Source: Pseudoscleropodium purum
Taxonomy: Eukaryota; Streptophyta; Bryopsida; Hypnales; Brachytheciaceae
Direction of reading: 5' to 3'
Assembly (NCBI GenBank): GCA_963969395.1
Contig: OZ017799.1
Coordinates: 25,236,501 to 25,300,500 of the forward strand
Length of the DNA: 64,000 bases
Shown here piece by piece: positions 35,701 to 48,500 of the stretch (its first letter is position 1; each line of letters begins with the position of its first letter). Under the pieces are notes generated by a model. That model ran no database searches, had not been told where the DNA came from, and was given only the letters and a program-made list of their open reading frames with translations. The position numbers and the translations under genes were made by a program.

Positions 35701-38700
35701 AGAACATGCAACTGATGGAATGGTCTGGTGATCCGTGTCTGCCTGAACCGCATTCCTGGATCACTTGCAGTCGCGACTCTCAGCCTCAAATTACTGCTGT
35801 GTGAGTAGACTTTGCTTGTAATTCTGGCGGACAGTCAGTCAGGTGGTGCTTTAGTAGAATGTTGAAACTCAAGTGATAGTGTCGGGAGTCGGAGGATTTG
35901 GAAACGGAATTTGGAAGCGTCACATATAATTTTCGTTCTCTAGTTCACAAAATTATATATGACTCGTCTCCAAGGGAAAGTTAGTTTGCAGTAATATAAT
36001 ATGAAATCGTCCTCTTTAGTCCTGTTCTATCTGTCGAAGGTCCAACGGAAGCGAATTTACAGAGGAGTACTACTGCAAGTTCTTAACTTAAACACAAAAC
36101 TTTCGTTAAAAAGCTGGTACTCGATACACCATTTTTCCATTCATTTCCTTCTTTATCTCCAAAGTCTAAGACTGACACAGATTTTAGAACACATGGTCTA
36201 AACATAAAAGTGTCAAGTTTGTGGAATATTGTCATTTTAAGGAAATTTTGGTTAGAATGCTGTGATTGTTTTCAGTCGTGGCCCTGGTATTAGGTCTTCT
36301 GTTACAATGTCTTGGCAATTCTTGGTGAGGATGTGCAGGAATCTTTCAGGATATCAGCTGGAAAGTACGATTCCAGACAGTTTCGCCAGCCTCATGGGTC
36401 TGACCTACTTGTAAGTTGTCCAACTCCTATTTCATTGGAAGCTGTTTAGGGTTTGGGGGTTTACGGTGAGTACTTGCAAAAATACTCTGGCCGTATTCGT
36501 CACAGTGGAGAGATTCAGTGTGCCGTGATTAAATCTCAAAGAGCTGTGAATTGCAGGACTGTTGTAGATCTAAGGTTTCAAAATAATAGGCTTTTCAGAA
36601 ACGTACCAATTCACGATTCAGACAAATTAAAACTACAATTTTGATAGGTATCGTTTCGGTCTCACTGAACACAATCATACATACATGTGGTGATCACTCC
36701 GTCGGTATGTTGGCAAAGCTGACGGTTTATACAAGTGTTAACTGGAATCACTGCCTGAACAATCTGAACCCGGCATTTCTGTGATTATACTAAAATCGCC
36801 TTACTCTTTGGCAAGTGAAATTTTCAAGAAAGAGGAGCTACAGATCTATACCATTCCTAATTTTAAGAGCTTGGTGCATTTGAATTTCACAATTCTGTTG
36901 CTCTGGAGCATACCATCTTCCGATATATGCCCATGAAAATAAACTTCAATATGGATAAAAACCCAGTCAGGCACGAGAATTGTTTTTTTTGTTAAGTTCT
37001 GCAAGTTTCACAAAACAGATGGTGTGTCACAAAGCCATCAAGCCCACACGGCGGCGAGCATTTTCTCAACTTTTGAACTCAAAGGAGACCTTGAAATGGA
37101 GTCAACGCAGCTCTTTCATGGACGTTTTACTTCGTTAATTGCCAAATGTGCATTTCATGTCCTGATGTTTTCGATGTATCTCAGGATCTTGGACAACAAC
37201 AATTTAAGTGGCCCTCTACCTGAGTGGCTGACGACTTTACCAAGCCTGAGAACCTTGTGAGTTACGATCTTCCAAGTTCTGCGAATGAAAATTACTAAGT
37301 TAGCAGGCCCGTGCTTGATCTTAAGCTTCTATCCACGCCTTTCATGGATTGTTCAATGTAGAAGCTCTGACATTTATGTTGGATGACTGATTGAGATCTT
37401 ACTGAATTCATTAATTGCAGGACTGTCCGGAATAATAACTTCAGTGGTCCGGTTCCAGATGCGCTTCTTTCAGCTGATTCTTCAATACAATTCAAGTAAG
37501 TTCTTGCATAAATTTGTAGGCAGAGTCGATCAGACATATTGGCATAATAATGGTGAGATCACGTACTACTTCACTTGATAGCAAGTTACATGGTAACGAT
37601 TTCAATTAGGATTCTTTTGTAACACTGACCATAAATGACTTCCGGAGCATAGCAGGTTGTAATTCATTTGACACAGAATTAATATAATATTGAAAATTTT
37701 GAAATGAAACTTTCTTACTGTCATGATTTGAGTTCCTTAGGTGGTTTTCTGAAGTCGAACTCTCGTGCACAAAAACATGAAAAACTTTTCAAGCTGTATA
37801 CACGAGTCCTAACTGTGAAAACCCTAAAAAGGTTTGCCTGCTTGTCAGTGGAATGGAATCGTCATCATCCATACCGGCCACAGGCTAAGAGCCATCGTAA
37901 CCGCTAACATATTCTTTCGTGATATCAACTTACTGAAACTGTTCATTGAATTTGTGTGATGTCCAGGTATAGGCCTGGCAATCTTCTCTTAACTGATAAA
38001 GGAGGCAGCCCGCTGGGTAGCCCTTGTGACAATTGCGATGGCAAATCAAGCAGTGCAGTCATCGTTGGTGCTATTATAGGCGGTGTCGCTGGACTCATAT
38101 TCATAATTGTAATAGCCATTGTTGCCTACTGTCGATACCAATTGCACCGTAAAGTGCCTAACCAGTCTGACGATGAAGGGACAAGCATGATGAGTAAGCT
38201 TCGGTTCAAGCAACAACTATTTTGAATTAGAGTTCGCATTTCATTTGTATACAACCTGCCTGTTACATTTGATCCACCAAAAGGTGAGATTCAATTCTTG
38301 TTTTAACTTGTCACGCAGCAAATGTCTTCCAACTCCTTTCCAACACTCCTCATAGTTAGTTTCAATTTAGGTCAGGAGAAGAGGCCAAGAACTCATTCAT
38401 TACTTGTGTGTATGATCAACGAGCAGAAATTGCCACCTCGGGTGGTGCCAAAGCTTACTCGCTTGCAGAAGTCAAGGTTGCAACTAGTAACTTTGACAAA
38501 GAACTTGGGAGAGGAGGATTTGGCCCTGTGTTCTACGGAAAGTTTCTTGATGGGCAAGAAGTGGCAGTCAAGGTTGCTGATGGATCTTCAAAGCAAGGAG
38601 AAAAGGAGTTCTTCAATGAGGTTTGCCAATTATCACCCTAAACCCACCAAATGATCAATTTGGGAAACCAGGTTGATTTTACGATACGGCTGGGATTCAG

Positions 38701-40997
38701 TATATAAGTGGATTTAGGAATTCAACTCTGACTGTATATATGCCTTTCCGCTGTTTCAAACATCCTGGGAACCGAGATCTCTGTCGTATTTTTCTTGAAG
38801 TTTCGCAACAAACTAGGGCCGACCATCTACTTCAATTGAACATGTTATTGAACATTGAAGTTGGAGTTGGCGTTGACGTTTCATTTTTCTAGGTGGATGT
38901 GTTATCACGGGTGCACCACAGGAACCTGGTAGCCTTGCTGGGTTACTGCCAATCTGAACACGATTCAATACTAATCTATGAGTACATGCACAGTGGCTCC
39001 TTATTCGATTACTTACATGGTGAGTTCTGTTCCTCATGCACTCTCCTCGATCCATGCAATTTTACGACCCACGTAGACACATACTGCACTCTAAACCCTG
39101 AATCCTAATTCCTTGAGACCCTAAAATCCTAAACCTATGGTAGATTGATCGAGTGCTAGAAGGCTTGAAGTTTCTCCCTTATTAAGAGCGTATTACAAAT
39201 TGCTTGCCCACATTGATTGCGGTAGCGATTTCAAGAGCACTGAGAAAGCCTAGCCTTCGACAATTGGATTCTATGATGATACAGGCACTTCAGCGAGAGT
39301 CAGCAAGCTTGATTGGAGAACGCGCCTACGCATCGCCTTGAATGCAGCTCAAGGTAGAAATCATACCAAACGCATGCTCAATTGAATGACAGCAACCCTG
39401 TTTTCTGCAAGAGGACGTTTAATTTACACGTTTTCTGCTTGCACGGATCGAGTGTAGTCCCTGTGCTTGCCAATGGCATCCTCCTCGACCTGTATGCCGG
39501 TCATTCAAACGGGAAAATGCAGAGTTCGATATATGTAAGGCAGTGCATCCGGATTGATGGAGTGCTTGGTGCATGAATCAATGTGCAGGCTTGGAGTACC
39601 TGCACACAGGGTGCAGTCCAAGTTTCATACACCGGGATGTGAAGAGCAACAACATTCTACTCACTTCTAAATTGGATGCCAAAGTGGCAGACTTTGGACT
39701 GACCAAGTTGATGGGTGAAGCTGAAGACACCAGAGTCATAACTGATGTCATGGGAACAGCCGGCTACCTTGATCCAGAGTAAGCGCCCAAACTCTCTTGC
39801 AGCACCAATGTATGCCTGGAAGGCGATTCTAGCATGAAGTGATGGATGACGATCACTAGAAGAATGCTAGATGAAAAATGATTTATATCGCAATGAATTT
39901 TGTTGTTGACACTTGAGAGAGAAATTTCAGATTACTTAGAATGAACACTGGCATATGCTTTTGTATCCTCTAGCTCTTGTTGGAGTCTAACTTTTAGTAG
40001 TAGGGTAGTTGTGGAGAGTTCTTGCCAAGCATTCAAAGCAATGCTTGCAATTATTGTTCCAACAATCAACACTCTATGTATCAATTGTTTTGTGGTGATA
40101 GAAGAAATTTAAAGTAGATATTGAAGTACATGATAATTATGTATGCATCTTCTTAGTCTTCATAGCTTTAAGTTATCATATACTATTTTAAATGACTTTT
40201 GTTTATTGCAGGTACTATACAACTCAATATTTATCTTCCAAAAGTGATGTGTATAGTTTTGGGATCGTACTATTGGAGCTAATCACAGGGCGTTTACCTA
40301 TTGATCAATCAGCTATAGCTACAGAAAGGAATCCTCATATTGTCCATTGGGTTAGTTGCCTACTTCTACTTCTAAACAATTTCTTACTTCTATATACAAG
40401 ACTATGTACTTGTAGAAAGGAGGTCTTTGGGTACCAACCTTCTGTGTTGTAGCTTGATATCTCTAAACTCTCCTTATTTGTAAAGATAAAGGCATTCACC
40501 TAAGTTAATTCAAACTAGTGTTATTTGATAATGAATTTGTTACATTCAATAACTAACATGGTCATATTCATTCATTTGGCATGTTTTAAAGCACCAAAAT
40601 TGTGATGTTGAAATGCTCAAATTTGAAAGCTAAATTTTTTTGCTCAAGTAACTAATAAATAGATCATTAATTCTTTCATTTTCTACTTGGATTTTGTTTT
40701 CAGGTTCGGGAAAGTCTCCAAAATAGTGACATTGATTCTATATTGGATCCTACATTGAAAGCTTCAAATCCCAACATAGAAGCAATATGGAAAGTCGCTG
40801 ACATTGCAATGCAAAGTGTAGAGCCAAAGGGTATGCATAGGCCAACAATGATGGATGTAATGCAAGAGCTTCAAGGTGCTTTGACAATAGAAGGAATTAG
40901 AATGTCACCTTCTTTACAAACTCAATTGCATTCTAACTTCTTAGGCAACTCTTCAAATTTTCAACATGGACCCACAAGCTACCTTAGGCCTGTCTAA
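32704..40997 (+). CDS. Malectin-like LRR receptor kinase (LRR-I type)
   Basis: Fourteen exons join with intact phase: 32704-32815, 33223-33787, 34242-34750, 35677-35800, 36339-36410, 37185-37256, 37421-37495, 37967-38193, 38376-38620, 38893-39019, 39285-39353, 39589-39778, 40212-40350 and 40704-40997, giving 939 aa. A signal peptide covers about residues 1-34 ('[19 protein letters not shown]'). The malectin-like domain runs from '[14 protein letters not shown]' through '[21 protein letters not shown]'. '[15 protein letters not shown]' precedes three LRR units on 72-75-bp exons ('[14 protein letters not shown]'). The membrane segment is about 540-563. The kinase has GRGGFG, VAVK (Lys651), HRDVKSNN (Asp749), DFG (Asp767) and '[10 protein letters not shown]', so it is an RD kinase likely to be active. 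Ligand and partners are unknown. The last two exons are much more AT-rich in codon use than the rest. Confidence 0.92.
34080..34142. repeat. Degenerate telomere-like tract in kinase intron 2
   Basis: Units close to CCCTAAA/CCCTAAT recur ('aaaaaccctaatcc', 'agccctagaccctaaacc'). Plant interstitial telomeric repeats and telo-boxes have this form. Similar short tracts occur at 17389-17406 and in kinase intron 10 near 39091-39140. Function, if any, is unknown. Confidence 0.5.
35101..35669. mobile_element. Intronic TIR element with 8-bp target duplication
   Basis: The element occupies 35109-35661 (553 bp) in intron 3 of the receptor kinase. The left end is CCCGGGTATGCTACTC. The right end read inward is CCCAGGTATGCAACTC. 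Both sides carry TGTAATTC (35101-35108 and 35662-35669), a perfect 8-bp target-site duplication as made by hAT transposons. It ends only 15 bp before the exon-4 acceptor. A related copy is at 52923-53452, sharing 'gtagaaaattcttgta' and 'gagctacccaactttg'-like blocks. It is non-coding. The hAT assignment rests on duplication length. Confidence 0.82.
36558..36649 (+). pseudogene. Relic LRR exon inside the kinase intron
   Basis: After an acceptor-like 'aattgcag', the frame that would continue the gene reads '[20 protein letters not shown]', close to the LRR plan L..LDL.NN.L.G.IP. The frame then meets TGA at about 36643, before the next possible donor. The flanking LRR exons (36339-36410 and 37185-37256) join in phase without it. 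The simplest reading is a fourth LRR exon that has decayed and is skipped. Confidence 0.5.
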
Positions 40998-42531
40998 GTA
41001 GAAAGTAGAAAATAGTGTAGCCAAGGAAGAAGATTACATAGAGAGTCAATTGTGTTGCAATGTTTCGAGTGAATGATTCTTGACTTGAGAACTGTAGCAA
41101 ACATAGACCAAAATTATTTGTAGTCTTGTTCAAGAATGTAATGAAAAGCCCATGCAACAAGCAAAAGTGCTTCAAGAGGCTCTATATTTGCAACATTAGT
41201 TTCTCTACCAATAAAATCTTTTTCAAAGTCTCACATATATAACTTTTGTCAATGTAATGTCTCCTCTTCCTATGTTCAAAGCCAAAAATTTGATGCATAA
41301 TCTAATAAGTTCATGTTCTAAAATAAACCTTGTATTGTGAAGATATCATGTTAAAGGAATAGAGTACATACATTGAGTAAGATAGGTCAATAGTTTCTAT
41401 GTTGCAAAAGATGTACTTTTCAATGCAAAGAAGCTCTTCTATAGTTCTATTGTGGCAAATTTTGATTTGCAAAGAAGAGCCCAATTATGATTGATAATGC
41501 TAGAGTTCCAACAATAGACCTTTAATGTGTGCATTGAACCATTAAGTATACTTGTAGTAGTTGAGAGCTATACTAGTAGAGTTGCAACTTGTTGCTTCTA
41601 ATGAGTATTTCTAAATTCTAAACGTCAAGGTAATCCAATGGCTTAGCAAGAGTTGTAACATAGTTGTGAAGATTTGTTGCTTCTCATGAGTATTTTTAGA
41701 TGTCAAGGCAATCAAACGACTTAGCTTTCCTATATTGAAATTATGATTGTTAAAGGATGGTTTGCAATGAAAGTCAATGTCTCTTTTGCCAACGATGTGA
41801 CTCAATAGGTCTCACTTGCAATTATTCTTTATGGCCTAACTTGTTTTATATTTCCCTAGTCTATAACCCTAGTAGAATCCATTTCTTTAGAGGTGACAAC
41901 CACAAGCATTAGATATAGAGAGGATTTATATATTTCATTAAGTTTTTCTTGAAGCTACCTAACTAAATATTAATTAAATGAAGTGTAGTTTTTACAACAT
42001 CCATCATCCACATAATGCATAGTTGGATGTTTAAGGATTAAACAAATATGAATGTCTTCACAGTAAAAGCATACTTCTCCACACCACTCATAGCATGGCT
42101 CTTTTAATGCCATTATACCAAGCAACTACACTACTAGAGGCTTTGATCTTCTCATGGATCCTAAGCCTCTCACTTTTCAAAATAAGGTAACTACTCAAAC
42201 TTCCTTGAGTGGAAGCAAAGCCTCCTCAAATTTGCTTCACAGCCAACAAACTCAACCTTGGTTTTCAAAGTGATTGGATGCCAAGCTGCACTGCTTTCAC
42301 GAGAAAAATTTCTTATTACTAATGAAGATGACCTTTAACGTTATAACTCACACTAAATTTACAATCATGGGTATGATGGCACCGGATATCAGGGGTCTGT
42401 CTGTCTTCATCAATACTCCAAATCAATGTGGGAAGAAGGGAACAAATAAAAAATGGAGAAGCACTTTACAAAGGCCTAAAAACTTCAGAGTCAAAACTGG
42501 CCTCACTTTCTCTCTCTTCCAACTACGCAAA
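40998..42531. other. Convergent intergenic region
   Basis: This AT-rich 1.5 kb lies between the stops of the receptor kinase and the histidine kinase and probably contains both 3' UTRs. A direct repeat lies at about 41591-41648 and 41677-41725: 'gttgcttctaatgagtattt' against 'gttgcttctcatgagtattt', each followed by 'gtcaaggyaatc' and 'gacttagc'-like sequence. No gene was seen. Confidence 0.6.
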
Positions 42532-45500
42532 CTAAACTTCTGGTGAGCCCGAGGGGGAATCGTCGTCGTCGTCGTCGTGCGAGCTCAGGTTCTGCACCAC
42601 ATGGTGGATTCTATCCGAGAGGTCTTGCCAATCGATGGGCTTGGTTAAATAGCCCGTGAGCCCCATGGCTCCCAGACTCTCCCTGCCTTGGGTGAGCACA
42701 TCCGCAGTCAAGGCGAAGATGGGAATATCAGCCCCTCGGCCTCCCAACGCGCGGATGGCTTTTGTAGCCGTGAGCCCGTCCATCACGGGCATCTGTAGAT
42801 CCATGAGGATCATGTCATACTGCCCGGTTTGCATCTTGTCGACCGCAAGCTGCCCATTGCCTACCAGCTCCACCTGCAAGCAAAACACTTGTTGAGCAGT
42901 TGATTGATTGATTGATTGATGAAAAACTTCCGGCGATAATACGTGCAGTTACGAAAACTTGTTTATGAGGACCTACCTACAAAATGACATTTTAGAATAT
43001 CCTGGACAAGTTGCCACACTAACCTTGGCAGCAGCATGCTTGTCACACATTCAAACTAGTGAAAGTTTGAAATCCCAAGCCGGGTTCCCTGGTGATATGA
43101 CTAAAGAGATCGGGATGTGTACATACAAAGAATTCTACAAGAAAAGAAATTCTTTGATTGCATACAACCATTCGCTGACTCAAAATCAGCACATCTGTTG
43201 CAATTGTGAATCAATGGTTCTACTCTTCGCTCCTCAAAAATGTAACATAGCAAAGTGTACATCATTGCTAGTCAACGCAAGGTAGATCATACTAAAATGA
43301 TCTTCAACCTATTCACGTTTTTCACCGAATATTGAGTTACAGAATGTACACACAAGACATATAGATGGCAGTTGCAATTGATTAGTGTGTTCAACTGACA
43401 ATTCGTAAGACATTGTATAAAAATTTAAAAGTTGTATTCTTCCAATTTTAAACTACAAATCTTATTGCTCACTGTCATCAACTATTCCCAAAATTGAGGA
43501 GACACCATGCCGGAAGAACAATTTACTCACAGTACCACAAGTAACCAGTGACTACTAGACTGCAGCCACGAAGTACCCTAAGGATTGTCAAGGAGGGAGA
43601 GTAATCCGTGCCCTAGTACCTCGTGGCCGAAGTGCTTGAGCATCTTCCTGATCAGAAGCTGGTTCACCTTGTTATCTTCCGCAACCAGCACTCGAAGCGT
43701 CCTCCCTGTGACCTTCAAGTTCGAATTCTTCCTCGGACTGTCCGGGACAGAGCCGGGACTCCCTTCCGGCAAATATTTACAAATGTTAAAGACGGGTCTC
43801 AGGGGCACACAAAATACAAACGTACTTCCAACGCCAACCTCGCTCTCCACCCAAATTCTCCCGCCCATGGTTTCCACCACGCCCTTGCAGATGGCCAGCC
43901 CGAGGCCCGTGCCTCCAAACTTGCGGGTGGTGCTGCTGTCGGCTTGCGAGAAGGACTGGAACAGACGACCTTGCTGCTCCTTGCTGAGTCCAATTCCCGT
44001 GTCCGTGATGCGAACCTCAAACCACATGGGCAACGTGCCTAATGTTTCCTCTAATTCCAGTTCGTTCTCATGGTTATTCACAGAGCCTTCACCGTCCTCG
44101 CCTGGCGTGTTCACCCGGCACTCGCCGTCCACGGAATCCACAGGTCTCGTATCACCATCTACGCCGGCATGGTGTCCTTGATAACTACTTGGTGGGTCAC
44201 GGGCTCCTTTGATTGCCTCCCCCCCTCCACCTGTGTCCGGGTCCTTGGACAGGCCTGAAGCTTCGCTTCCTATCTTGTCATGATCCCTTGCCTGCTCCTG
44301 GAAGAGAGATATCACCCAACAGCAGAAAATGTCAGGCCTAGAAAAAAGATTAAGAAAATTGAGGACAGCCCAAATCACCACTCTGGTCGTTGAAAATCAT
44401 TTGCATATTTCAAGTGGTCGAATTATTACGTAGTCTTGTAGGCGAATGAAGTAGGATTCCAACTTACCAATGATTACACTATTTGGATACTAAATGCAAA
44501 AGTTACAAAAGGGCAGTGTTTTATTGGTAGATGTTTTACACTAGCTCCTTCAACAATAGAGGTGTGTGTTGATTAAAAGTATGCATTAATACCATTTGAG
44601 CAACTAAGTTAAATAGTAGCTTTGGGTCCTTGGCAATTGGGGCACAAGTTTATACCTCATCTTCGCCTCGACCTTGCATTATCCAAGTTTTCAAAACAAT
44701 CTTAACCACTATTTAGTAATCTAGTATTGTCAACAAGCTAAAATTTATATGGTAAGTGGTTAGATAAGATTGAAAGGACCAAGGATTCTTAATTATAAGA
44801 TCACTAATCTGATTGACTACATTGTTCAAGATATAATTCCAAGTGAATTCAAATTTTATCTCATTAGAATCAATGAAGAATATTGGATGTCTTGGTCAAT
44901 AAATAAATAAAACTTGAAAAGGGAAAAGCCCTTCTTAAAACTACCTAGAAACTAATCAAATTTGACCTCTTGTCCAATACAGGTAAAAACTTTCCTGCAC
45001 CTCGTCAGGTGTAACACAGTCGCCTTCTGCCAAGTCTGCATCCTCCATACCAGGGGGTCTAGTCATTTCATCCACACGGCTCCATGTGATGGTAATACCA
45101 CCTCGCTCAGTGAACTTGATTGCATTGCTCAGCAAGTTTGTGAGCACCTGTTGGCCATTAAATCATGCCACGATCACGGAGTTTGGGAATCAGCTTCCAG
45201 CGACATAAAACTTAGTTGGAGTCTCAAAAGGCAAATTTAAGAGAAAACTCTTATGTTAAACTAGCATCTTTCAAAGCCTCGAAATTGTGACATTCAAGTG
45301 CAAAGAATTCTAAGAACTGGCAGCCACTCTCTTAAAATTGTCATTCAACCTAATCTGTTGATACGTGGTCTCTTCACAGGGAAGAAGCTCATCTCAAAAT
45401 TTATCCAAGTGAGGCACATGATCAATCTACCTGCCGGAGTCGATTAGGATCGCCCCGCACAGCCATCTCATCAGGAGGTGGCTTGCGTATTGTGAGACCC

Positions 45501-48500
45501 AATTTCTTTTCCTGCAGTTTCCCTTGAAACAAGGCCATTACCTGGCACATGGTCAGCATACCAGCGAGTCAGAATATCTAGGCATGTCTGCAGGCCAGCC
45601 TTTTTATCATAGTAGCAAGAGGACAATAGCAGTGTAGAAGGCTCCATTTAGACGGTAACGAAATCCGCTTGAATGCATAGAAACCCTATAATATGCTGGG
45701 TATTCTCCTTGAGGTTTTTCTAAGCCGGTAGTACAAAGTAGCCATCAATAACAACTTGCCTCCACCTACAATCAAATTAAATAGGAGACCCAGCAAACCA
45801 ACCTGGTCAAGAAGCTCCCCAATGTGAAAGTCTGCTGTCTCCAGAGTCAATTTGCCGGACTGAATTTTCGAGAAATCCAAGATTTCATTCAAGACTTGCA
45901 TAAGACTTTCCACAGATACTTGCATCACCTTGATATAGCCATGCTGCTCAGGGGTCAGGGATGTCAACAGAAGTAGGTCTAGCATCCCCAATACACCTGC
46001 CAACAAGGAATGCAAATTATCAATAATCAGGACGAGAACAGTGGCTATTGCAATGAAATAACACCAAAAGATTTCATCAAGCTTCAAGATTTCATTGAGA
46101 AGACGTTTAGATGTCATTAGGGTTTACCGAGAATGAATGAATGAAAAAAATTGTAGATTAGAATGTGACGGACAAAGGAAGCATACACTATATAGCTCAC
46201 ATAGCAATAATTTCACCCACAAGCTCAATTCTTGTTGGTGAATGATGCTCATTCTCCCATTCTTTATATAGATATACTCAAAGAAGAAAGTTGCAGGTTG
46301 CAATAAAAGAATATAATGTAAACATAGATGCGCATAAGATGTAAAGAGCAGAGGACAAAGGTTATTAGTACGGCACTACCTGTCATTGGGGTCCGAAGTT
46401 CATGGCTCATCATGGCTAGAAATTGAGACTTTGCAACATTTGCCGTCTCCACTGCATCGTGTGCGTCCTTCTCCATGGTCACGTCATCAAACAACCATAC
46501 CCGACCAATTGTTGCCACATTGGTGATCGGGTACGACCGCACTCGTAAGACGATTCGGGGATCCTTGAGCTCCCATACCCAGTCATGCCGATCATCCGGG
46601 TGGTTTAACAAAGCATTGAAACACCTGTCAGGACCAGAGTTGGAAGATTCAGATTGGAAGAGAACATGCAGTGAATCGTGTAAGTAAAGTTTCCAGCCTA
46701 GGTGACATAAGTCAGACAGTGGAAATCAACATATTTATCGTTGGACTGAAATGACGAAGTAAAATTCAATAAATTTGAAACATGATAGGTCCGGTCAACA
46801 AAATTACCGGTATGTGCCGGCCCGATCATTGCTCCGATCAGCCAGTCTTCTGATGCCACCTGCTACTTGCACTGGATCGACTTCACCTGCATACAGCAGA
46901 CCCAATAATTTGGCTGCTGCTTCGTTGATCAGGCAGGGTGCGCTTTTTTCATCCACAAATACCACTGACTGCGTATCATTTTGTTAGAGAAAAAGATCTA
47001 AAATCATGGATGCAGAAAAGTCAAACACAGTGGAGCAGCCTTGTAAATGGGAAACACTCGCTGTTGATTATGGAATTCTCTTTAAGAGGTTGGAACTTCA
47101 AAACTAACGGAGTTGTACACGAATGTAAAAGAGAGGATCATTACCTGTGGTATCCTTTTCATAATAGAGTCAAACCGACGCCCCATCCGGTCACAACATT
47201 GAGCTCGGACACGATTTGCAAGAAGAAGGGGAAAAGTATGACCGGCATCGGACATCACATCCTCTGCCACATCGGGCACCTTGGCTGGATCTAACCACAT
47301 AGCAAAGCACAAGCCCTGCATATTTCTGTGTGTACACACATCGCAATCCATAAACTGATTAGACAGTCATCTCGTAATGCTTGCTAAACCGCTGGAAGTA
47401 AAACCATAAGAAAGAGTTCAAATGTGACAAAATCAAATAACATTTCCTTCATATCAAATTGTCATGAACTGTACAAGGAAAAACTGATCCTAAAAACAAT
47501 CTACAGGACCAGGAGAATCACAAGAAACAGGGGAGGGAACTTACTCTTCAGCAATAAATTTCGTTGCTAGATACCGTTTTGGTCGAGATCCCAAGGCTGC
47601 CGTGACAACGCTCGGCAACAACAACCCCTGTGTGTCCACAACCTGCCAACCCCAGGCTAGGTTTCGTCATTCAATGGACCAGTTTCAAGATGAATTTAAG
47701 CAACTTAGTCTTGTAAGGAAACTGATATAAAAAGTCCAAAAGTAATCTCCTAGCATCAATTTCAAGATTGATTTCCTTCTCATACTCATAGCATTTTAAA
47801 CTCCAAAGGTTGCCTCTCTTATGTCTTCTAAGTTATACACCTACCAGGTATCCCTCCTAATTCTTTAAGAGGTAATTAAACCTCCTAATTCCTTAGGAGG
47901 TATTTAAATTAAAGTGATCACTAACACCGCATAATTAACAAATCTCCTCTTCTCATGAGAGAAAAAGAGATCCTACCAAAACTAGTTATTAATAATTACT
48001 AATAATGTTAGAAGTACGGTATGAACATCCACAGTAAGGACTCAAAGTTACCACTGCATTAAATATTGTTCAACCAGACTAGATCCCCTAAATCAACATA
48101 TATATGTAATTATTGTCAAAGAAGCAATTTCAGATCAACCATCTACCAACATAACTTAACTTTGACCCTTTGTAATTATTACATAGGACATCTAAACAAC
48201 ACATTCTTGGTGCGTTGGAATTTGCTTCCACTTGCCAATAGTTGCAACATATAAAAACACAAGAAGTCCAAGAATAGAAACTACACTCAATAGTAAAAGA
48301 GGCCAACTTTTTGAAAGATTCAACATGTGAAGCCTTCCTTTACCTCACAAGTGTTCTTTGCCAGCAACCCCTTGGACAGGCGAAGCGAGACCTTGATCAA
48401 GTCCTTGGGAACGCAAAGCACAGTCTCCAAGAGGCCATGGGGGCTTTGCAGCAAGCCAGCCACAATGAGATCGCACTGCAATCCCACGGCCGTCATCTGC

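Noticed and set aside
43585..44181. 198-codon plus-strand frame
   Set aside because: It lies fully antisense to the catalytic and receiver exon of the histidine kinase; its openness reflects that exon's codon use.
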